Shown one piece after another: positions 6,023-12,112 of a stretch of DNA of 12,112 bases (positions are counted from its first letter, which is position 1; each line of letters starts with the position of its first letter). Origin of the DNA: Burkholderiales bacterium UBA6064 (GTDB lineage Bacteria > Pseudomonadota > Gammaproteobacteria > Burkholderiales > Burkholderiaceae_B); contig DIYC01000132.1 of the NCBI GenBank assembly GCA_002428895.1, positions 5,025 through 17,136 on the forward strand. Direction: 5' to 3'. A model generated the notes under the pieces. The model ran no database searches. It was not told the DNA's origin and worked only from the letters and a program-made list of their open reading frames with translations. The translations under genes and the position numbers were made by a program.

Positions 6023-7774
6023 TCACATCGATTCTTCTGCAAGTATTCGCCAACGCCCATCTTCACGTTTAAGCTCTACCATTTTTTTAGATTGGTCTGT
6101 ATAGTTATCAGAACGATAAAATTGATCAAAATACACTTTAACCACAGCATCGTTAGTACGCTCAACAGATATATTTTCTAAAGACACCTCAATCACTTCT
6201 CTACTTCCAATTCGCTCGTAACGTTGCTGCTCCCAAATTTCTCGTGGCACACCATTTGAAGGTTTAAAATTTTTAGAATAAAAACTTAAATAGCCCTTAA
6301 CATCCTGCGCACTCCATGCTGCAGACCAATTGACTAAAATTTCAACCGGACTTTCTTCCAAAACTAAAGATTGATTAAATTGATCAACCGTGCTGGAGTT
6401 TGTTGCATCCCGAACACTCTTAGAATGATTCTTTGTCGATGTATTATCTCTGGAATTCACCGAATTAGTATTAATTGCAGCGATGTTCGTTGCACTTTGT
6501 GAACCAGTTGACCGATTGGCCTGACTGACACCAGCCTGTATGTCACCGCCTAACGAGGCTGTTGAAGATTGATTGGCGGCAATCACTAAAGGATCAGCGA
6601 CTTCAGTTGACGAAGAGATAGAAGATTGACCTGACAAAATTGAAGGACTTTGTATATCGACAACTCCAGTGTCTGATGAATTTATTTCTATCGTTGTATC
6701 AAGCGCTAAATTGGGAGTTGATTCAACCTTAGAATTAGTTAGGGATTCCTCAACAAGCAGGTACTGTCCGTTTGAAGTATCCACACGAAATCTTTGCTCG
6801 GTTGCAAACTTGATGCGTTCAGTTGCATTAGCAAATGATGACGCACCAAACACTGCATACAGACAAGTAACCAACGCATGAATTAACAGGGATGGTAAAG
6901 TAGGTGACTTAGATGCCATTGAGCCCTCTTGAATGGTAATTTTTGAATTAAGAATTTGTGCTACAGACAAAGCCACCAAAAAAACAAAAAAAACAACTAA
7001 AAATAAATCAATCTGATTAAAAGATCCATTTAAATTATACTGATTGTAAACAATTAATACACTAACCGATAAAGACATTAATCCTGAAACAGTTAGGCCT
7101 GACCAATAAATTTTGGCATGAACCACGCTTTTAAATACGTTAACTGGCTGCCCAGACTGAATTGCTATCAAAGTTAATATGGAAACCAAAGTCACAATAA
7201 CAAGCATTGCTTGTAATTTTTTATCAAAATCAAGCTTAACAAAACTTAAAACACCCTCTTCTAACTGAGAAAAGCTCTGAAAACTTGATGTTCTAAATAA
7301 AATATGTTTTTTATACCCTTCAAAATTAGCCTTACAAAATTCGCGCTCAGCCGTTATTTGTTCTCGAATCTTTTTTTCATCATAAGCACCCGTTAATGAT
7401 TCATCAAGTGTTGCCGTAAATTCTTTTTGCTCTAAAAAAGAATTGTGATTACCTGAAGGGTCATCGGCTGAAGTTGCATAAATGTTATTCAGATTAGATA
7501 AAACCTCACTTTGTTTTAAAGTAATTTCTTGGACAACAAGCGCCTCGATCGGCAAACTTAAATCACATGAAGGCTGCAAAGGTTTTGCCTTAATAGCCTG
7601 ATAATTAAAATCAGAAGAATTTCCAAAATTTTTATGGCCGTACTCTAACAAAAACTGGTGAACATTTTGATTAAATGCTATTAAAATGAGAAAAAACAAG
7701 CAGACAAGACTAAAAACATGTTTAATCCAGGTAGCCAAAAAAAATAGAAAATGACTACCTTCTTGATTGCTCAT
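6023..7774 (-). CDS. Multi-pass membrane protein with C-terminal Cds6-like NTF2 domain
   Basis: The 583-residue product starts at ATG 7774, which lacks a visible ribosome site. Five membrane helices are likely: about 17-34, 190-206, 223-243, 256-275 and 293-313. With the N-terminus inside, residues 35-189 and everything after 313 face the periplasm. Residues 345-465 are a Ser/Thr/Asn-rich linker. Residues 474-583 match the NTF2-like domain at the C-terminus of Cds6-type L,D-transpeptidase-related and TPR proteins of betaproteobacteria: VNWSAAWSAQDVKGYLSFY, then W514EQQR, RIGSREVIEV, and a final DGRWRILAEE. No transpeptidase (YkuD) domain is present, so the role is probably binding rather than catalysis. 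An in-frame ATG at 6919 with its own ribosome site could give a shorter secreted form. It diverges from the receiver-TPR gene. Confidence 0.75.
   Translation of the reverse strand: MSNQEGSHFLFFLATWIKHVFSLVCLFFLILIAFNQNVHQFLLEYGHKNFGNSSDFNYQAIKAKPLQPSCDLSLPIEALVVQEITLKQSEVLSNLNNIYATSADDPSGNHNSFLEQKEFTATLDESLTGAYDEKKIREQITAEREFCKANFEGYKKHILFRTSSFQSFSQLEEGVLSFVKLDFDKKLQAMLVIVTLVSILTLIAIQSGQPVNVFKSVVHAKIYWSGLTVSGLMSLSVSVLIVYNQYNLNGSFNQIDLFLVVFFVFLVALSVAQILNSKITIQEGSMASKSPTLPSLLIHALVTCLYAVFGASSFANATERIKFATEQRFRVDTSNGQYLLVEESLTNSKVESTPNLALDTTIEINSSDTGVVDIQSPSILSGQSSISSSTEVADPLVIAANQSSTASLGGDIQAGVSQANRSTGSQSATNIAAINTNSVNSRDNTSTKNHSKSVRDATNSSTVDQFNQSLVLEESPVEILVNWSAAWSAQDVKGYLSFYSKNFKPSNGVPREIWEQQRYERIGSREVIEVSLENISVERTNDAVVKVYFDQFYRSDNYTDQSKKMVELKREDGRWRILAEESM
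6917..6930 (-). promoter_or_regulatory. Internal ribosome site and ATG within the membrane/NTF2 gene
   Basis: AAGAGGG (plus 6930-6924) lies 4 bases before an in-frame ATG (6919-6917, residue 286). The main start at 7774 has nothing comparable. Translation from here gives 298 residues beginning with a classic signal peptide: one Lys, a hydrophobic core, and cleavage after SFA (30) or ANA (32). Confidence 0.45.
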
Positions 7775-7982
7775 AGAAATATAAATACTTAGACATATGG
7801 GTTAAATTAAAATTAATTAATAAATTTTAGAAAATTAATAAAAAACAATTCTTACAATTATTTTGTATCAATTATTAATTAGATATTTTTTTTTAAAAAG
7901 CAGATTTGGCCCCCTTATTCGTGTTTTAGATTTTAAATAGTGACTTTAATATTTAACTTGATCTAATTGAACACTCAAAATT
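7775..7982. promoter_or_regulatory. Very AT-rich divergent promoter region
   Basis: This gap between the membrane/NTF2 gene (-) and the receiver-TPR gene (+) is almost pure A and T from about 7800 to 7900, including an AATTTT-AG-AAAATT dyad at 7823-7836. A possible plus-strand promoter is TTTAGA (7925-7930) and TAATAT (7947-7952) with 16-base spacing; both hexamers are weak. Neither flanking gene has a clear ribosome site. Confidence 0.35.
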
Positions 7983-9386
7983 ATGGAAACTGCTTTTTCT
8001 GATTATTTCTCAAAAAAGAATGATTCGCCGGATAGCGCAAAACCTAAGCGAAAATACAATCAAATTGAGCAAGAAGAAGATTTACAACCTTTACAAGGAA
8101 AATCAGTTTTAATTGTCGATTCCGCTTTAGCAACTCGAAGAACTTTACAAGAACAATGTTCACAATTGGGAGCTCGGACAGTTGCTTTTGCTTCATCCGT
8201 GCCAGAAGTGCTGAATCAACTCGAAGCTCGTGATATTGAGCTCATTTTATGCGAATATTCGCTGGAAGGCGAGCGAAACGGACAGCAATTACTCGAAGAG
8301 CTGCGGGTTAAAAAAGCTTTACCCTGGCGCGCCGCATTTGTGATGGTTACAGGTGAAAGAGTCTATTCCAACGTAGTTTCTTGCGTTGAGTTTGAGCCTG
8401 ACGACTATTTAATTAAGCCATTTACAGTTTCTACACTCTCTAAACGAATTATCAAATTATTTAACAAAAAGAAAAATTTAAGAAAGGTTTACGATTATTT
8501 GGACGATGAGAACTATGCCATTATTCCTAAAATGTGTAGTGCACTTTTCGAAGAATTTCCGCAATACTCCAACGAATTAGAAAAAATTTCAATTAATTCA
8601 ATGTTTAATGCTGGGCAATTCGCTAAAGCCCAAGAAGCGCTCGAAGCAGCCATGGAAAGCAACATAAGACCCTGGATGGAAGTGCTATTGGCTAAAATTC
8701 TGATGAATTCTAAAAAATTTAACGAAGCTGAAGAAATCCTTTCACGTGTTGTGAAACAAAATCCAGAGTACATTTCAGCCACTGATATTTATGCTGAAGT
8801 GCTGTGGGAGCAAAATAAACCGGAGCAAGCTCTTCAAGCACTTGAGCAATTAGGCGCAAGATCAATGGCTTCAACGGCTCGGCTCCGTAAATTGGCCGAT
8901 TTATCCGTACGACTGGGAGACGACACGCGCAGCAAAACCTATCTGAATAAGGTAATCGAAAGGTCTAAAAATTCTGCACTCACACAAATGCATGATTATC
9001 TTCAACTGTCCAAAATTTTTATCAAAGAAGGTCGCCACGAAGAAGCAGAAAAACTGACTGCCAAACTAAAGAATGTAGTTAACTCTGTCGAGTTAAACTT
9101 TGCTCGAGATATGATGAAAATTCAAAAGTTGACCTCAGAAGGTTCAATGACTCGGGCTAAAGAGAAAATTCAAGAAATTTTTGAAAAAGATAAAGAATTG
9201 ATCTCTAAGCTTGAAGCCGATGCTAAAACGAGCTTACTTGAACAGTGTTTTATCGTTAGCATGACCAAAGAAGGATATGCTTTAGCCAGTCAAATTTCAA
9301 AGCAAAACCCCAATAAAGCTATTTTGGATCGTATTCGATTCGCCATGCATGGACAAAAAGAACAAGACGGATCTAAAGAAAATTAA
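7983..9386 (+). CDS. Degenerate receiver-TPR protein (VieB-like architecture)
   Basis: The 467-residue product starts at ATG 7983; no other start precedes the receiver domain, though no ribosome site is visible. Residues 1-38 are a polar tail. Residues 40-162 are a receiver (CheY-like) domain: VLIVDS (D46, S47), LCEYSLEGERNG (E91 at the phospho-acceptor position), VMVTGE (T123) and YLIKPF (K145). Two of the usual acidic residues have changed: the acceptor Asp is Glu, and the second of the Asp pair is Ser. T123 and K145 are kept. Residues 195-450 are helical TPR-like repeats (for example 206-238, 240-272, 273-290, 341-365), a protein-binding scaffold. There is no DNA-binding or GGDEF/EAL domain. 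Receiver plus TPR recalls VieB-type regulators. Glu often mimics phospho-Asp, so the domain may be locked in one state. Confidence 0.85.
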   Translation: METAFSDYFSKKNDSPDSAKPKRKYNQIEQEEDLQPLQGKSVLIVDSALATRRTLQEQCSQLGARTVAFASSVPEVLNQLEARDIELILCEYSLEGERNGQQLLEELRVKKALPWRAAFVMVTGERVYSNVVSCVEFEPDDYLIKPFTVSTLSKRIIKLFNKKKNLRKVYDYLDDENYAIIPKMCSALFEEFPQYSNELEKISINSMFNAGQFAKAQEALEAAMESNIRPWMEVLLAKILMNSKKFNEAEEILSRVVKQNPEYISATDIYAEVLWEQNKPEQALQALEQLGARSMASTARLRKLADLSVRLGDDTRSKTYLNKVIERSKNSALTQMHDYLQLSKIFIKEGRHEEAEKLTAKLKNVVNSVELNFARDMMKIQKLTSEGSMTRAKEKIQEIFEKDKELISKLEADAKTSLLEQCFIVSMTKEGYALASQISKQNPNKAILDRIRFAMHGQKEQDGSKEN

Positions 9387-9421
9387 CGCATTACCTACCA
9401 CGTCTCGGCAAGAAGTTTAGG

Positions 9422-9427
9422 TATAAT
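9422..9427 (+). promoter_or_regulatory. -10 element for the DUF1178 gene
   Basis: A perfect TATAAT lies 33 bases before the TTG start at 9460, in the 73-base gap after the receiver-TPR gene. No matching -35 is seen at 16-18 bases. Confidence 0.45.
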
Positions 9428-9459
9428 CAACCTTTAGATTTGTGTAGCGTGGTGTCAAA

Positions 9460-9948
9460 TTGGGTAATTTAATTTACGACCTTGAATGTGAGTTTGGTCA
9501 TCAATTTGAAGGCTGGTTTAGATCAGCTGCTGACTTTAAACAACAAAAAACCGATGGTCTGATTAGCTGCCCTGAATGCCAAACTCAAGCCGTTCGCAAA
9601 TTACCTTCTAAGCTGCATATTGCAAAATCTATAAATAGTAATGAGTCAATGGCAGCAACTTGCACAAACCCGAAAAGTAATTTTCATTTTCACGATACAT
9701 TCGATAGCCCACAAAAATTAACAGTTGCCACAGGCTTTGTGATTGCGAAACAAGTCATGCAGGCACTGGTTCGTCATTCCGAAGACGTAGGTGCAGATTT
9801 TGCCAAAGAAGCCCGAAAAATTTACTACGAAGAAGCACCCGCAAGGGCAATTCGGGGGCACGCAAGTGCTCAAGAATACGAGCAACTTCGAGAGGAAGGG
9901 ATTGACATTATCCCATTACCTTCTATTCAACAGCTTGATGACGACTGA
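9460..9948 (+). CDS. DUF1178 zinc-ribbon-like protein
   Basis: The 162-residue product begins at TTG (9460). An in-frame stop at 9445-9447 leaves no other usable start, and GGTG lies 6 bases upstream. It matches DUF1178 end to end: the opening YDLECEFGHQFEGWF, the pair C37-P-E-C40, and the closing EARKIYYEEAPARAIRG followed by REEGIDIIPLP. C10, H14, C37 and C40 are the probable zinc ligands, as in FmdB-type regulatory zinc ribbons. The family is common in alpha- and betaproteobacteria and has no established function. A TATAAT just upstream suggests its own transcript. It faces tgt, with 71 bases between the two stops and no clear terminator. Confidence 0.9.
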   Translation: MGNLIYDLECEFGHQFEGWFRSAADFKQQKTDGLISCPECQTQAVRKLPSKLHIAKSINSNESMAATCTNPKSNFHFHDTFDSPQKLTVATGFVIAKQVMQALVRHSEDVGADFAKEARKIYYEEAPARAIRGHASAQEYEQLREEGIDIIPLPSIQQLDDD

Positions 9949-10019
9949 AGTCAATCGATTGCAACTCAATTAATTACTTTGCCTATTCACACCGCATAAA
10001 GATGCTTAGCCTTTTGCAT

Positions 10020-11150
<1,131 letters not shown>

Positions 11151-11156
11151 TCAATC

Positions 11157-11176
11157 ACTTTAGAGTGGCTATTATG
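11157..11176 (-). promoter_or_regulatory. -10 and dyad upstream of tgt
   Basis: On the minus strand CATAAT (plus 11171-11176) is a 5/6 -10 match about 30 bases before the GTG. A 12-base near-palindrome (11157-11168) lies between it and the start. No acceptable -35 is seen. Confidence 0.3.
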
Positions 11177-11261
11177 ACGCGAAAAACCTCTTTAGAACTA
11201 CTTTACGTTAAAACCCAAGTGAATTTAGTTTGTCCTAAGATCAATCAATAAAACAAGCTAG

Positions 11262-11267
11262 AGGAGG
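11262..11267 (+). promoter_or_regulatory. Orphan consensus Shine-Dalgarno (AGGAGG)
   Basis: A perfect AGGAGG lies 54 bases before the TTG start of the flavin reductase gene. No ATG, GTG or TTG occurs at 5-12 bases downstream. A frame in line with it (open from 11239) ends at TGA 11323-11325, overlapping the TTG start by two bases, but has no normal start codon. Confidence 0.35.
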
Positions 11268-11321
11268 AATTCAGTTAGAATCACTGATTGCAAGTTATTT
11301 CAAGCACTTTGAGCAATTACT

Positions 11322-11834
11322 TTGAACTCAAAAAATACTTTAACTCAGCCTAATCAAGCCATTAAAACCGTTAACGAGCAAGCGTTTAAAGCGGCCATGA
11401 GTCAGTTTGTCACTGGAATTACGATTGTGACCACTTGCGATCAACACAACAACCCAATGGGTCTTACGGTGAATTCATTTAATTCAGTATCTTTGTCGCC
11501 CCCATTGGTATTGTGGAGCTTAAATAAACAATCTAAAAAATTAGACACTTTTATGAAGGCGGATTACTTTGGAATTAGTGTACTTGCAGCCGATCAAGAA
11601 CACCTTAGTCGCCATTTTTCACAACACCATGAAAATGCATTCGAAAACATTGAAATAATGATTGAAAGCCAAGGCATCCCACTCATTTCAAATGCCTTGG
11701 CCTATTTTATCTGCAAAACCCGAAACCGATATGATGAAGGCGATCATCTTATATTAATCGGCGAAGTCCAGTTTTGTAGTTCAACGGAAGGCCAAGCCCT
11801 AGCCTACCGCGCACGCAAATACCACCAAATTTAA
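11322..11834 (+). CDS. Flavin reductase-like FMN-binding protein
   Basis: The 170-residue product starts at TTG (11322); an in-frame TGA at 11310-11312 bars extension, and the first ATG (residue 26) is already inside the conserved domain. It matches the short-chain flavin reductase family (HpaC/RutF type): FKAAMSQFVTGITIVTT (22-38), GLTVNSFNSVSLSPPLVLWSL (47-67), the helix KLDTF, and the EGDH motif at 139-142 followed by IGEV and a C-terminal Y..RKYHQI. Such proteins use NAD(P)H to reduce FMN or FAD, usually for a partner monooxygenase, but no monooxygenase is in the window. It is followed after 25 bases by a dehydrogenase, so the two are likely co-transcribed. Reductase activity is inferred from family. 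Confidence 0.88.
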   Translation: MNSKNTLTQPNQAIKTVNEQAFKAAMSQFVTGITIVTTCDQHNNPMGLTVNSFNSVSLSPPLVLWSLNKQSKKLDTFMKADYFGISVLAADQEHLSRHFSQHHENAFENIEIMIESQGIPLISNALAYFICKTRNRYDEGDHLILIGEVQFCSSTEGQALAYRARKYHQI

Positions 11835-11859
11835 GGTTCATTGACTCAAGGAATTTATT

Positions 11860-12112
11860 GTGAAAGTTGCATTTCTAGGTTTAGGCGTGATGGGATTTGA
11901 AATGGCAGGCCACTTGGCCAAGGCAGGCCACCAAGTCACCGTGTATAACCGTACTCCAAGCAAAAGCCAACTGTGGCTAACGCACCACCCCGGAATTTTG
12001 GCACTTACCCCCGCGCAGGCAGCAATTGACCAAGACATGGTATTCTCTTGCGTTGGAAATGATCAAGATCTAGAAGAAATTTGTCTGGCTGAACACGGTG
12101 CATTTAACAACT
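11860..12112 (+). CDS. 3-hydroxyisobutyrate dehydrogenase family, N-terminal part (partial)
   Basis: The first 84 codons are present; the gene runs off the right edge. The start is GTG (11860), with AAGGAA about 7 bases upstream. The opening MKVAFLGLGVMGFEMAGHL is the dinucleotide-binding motif GLGxMG (G7, G9, G12) typical of 3-hydroxyisobutyrate, tartronate semialdehyde and related beta-hydroxyacid dehydrogenases. VYNRT at 28-32 follows as the second strand; N30 and R31 at its end favour NADP but do not prove it. The substrate-binding and catalytic Lys regions lie outside the window. It sits 25 bases after the flavin reductase gene. Family is secure, substrate unknown. Confidence 0.9.
   Translation, partial: MKVAFLGLGVMGFEMAGHLAKAGHQVTVYNRTPSKSQLWLTHHPGILALTPAQAAIDQDMVFSCVGNDQDLEEICLAEHGAFNN

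Noticed and set aside
6669..6881. Plus-strand 70-codon open frame
   Set aside because: Antisense to the linker of the membrane/NTF2 gene with no start signal.
9791..9973. Plus-strand 60-codon frame overlapping the end of the DUF1178 gene
   Set aside because: It is another frame of a well-conserved coding region, with no ribosome site of its own.
11262..11272. AGGAGGAATTC resembles an expression-vector ribosome site
   Set aside because: The flanking sequence is AT-rich chromosomal DNA with no polylinker, tag or vector gene nearby, so a cloning artefact is unlikely.
11838..12038. Minus-strand 66-codon open frame
   Set aside because: It is antisense to the dehydrogenase N-terminus, which carries a clear GLGxMG nucleotide-binding motif.

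Overview
The window is an AT-rich stretch of ordinary bacterial chromosome, most likely from a Gram-negative proteobacterium. A betaproteobacterial (Burkholderiales-like) origin is my best guess. Pointers are a DUF1178 protein, a YqaA/DedA membrane protein next to tadA, a SIMPL-domain periplasmic protein, and the C-terminal NTF2-like domain known from Cds6-type betaproteobacterial envelope proteins. No database search was possible, so the taxonomy is inference. I see no phage, insertion sequence, integrase, CRISPR array or rRNA.

Layout. 1-214: the 3' end of a tartrate/isopropylmalate/isocitrate dehydrogenase-family gene (+), closed by a hairpin shared with the convergent minus-strand group. 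323-1709 (-): a secreted SIMPL-domain protein followed by two small unrecognised genes of 90 and 74 codons, each with its own plausible promoter. 2039-2509 (+): a small coiled-coil protein with a C-terminal membrane anchor. 2548-2637 (-): tRNA-Ser(UGA) with encoded CCA. 2802-4148 (-): a two-gene operon, yqaA-like then tadA. 4370-5677 (-): an unrecognised protein with a hydrophobic Cys-rich N-terminus, an Ala-rich coiled coil and a C-terminal repeat, clearly richer in G+C than its surroundings. 6023-7774 (-): a multi-pass membrane protein with a C-terminal Cds6-like NTF2 domain. 7983-9386 (+), divergent from it: a receiver-TPR protein whose phospho-acceptor Asp is Glu. 9460-9948 (+): DUF1178 zinc-ribbon protein. 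10020-11141 (-): tgt. 11322-12112 (+): flavin reductase-like protein and the start of a 3-hydroxyisobutyrate dehydrogenase-family gene, probably one operon.

The genes do not form one pathway. Two tRNA-modifying enzymes (TadA for A34 to inosine, Tgt for queuosine) and a tRNA gene are housekeeping. The most unusual parts are the small acidic Phe-rich protein (623-895), the compositionally distinct orphan (4370-5677), the membrane/NTF2 mosaic with a convincing internal start and signal peptide (start at 6919), and the degenerate receiver protein. All four genes from 9460 onward start with GTG or TTG rather than ATG.
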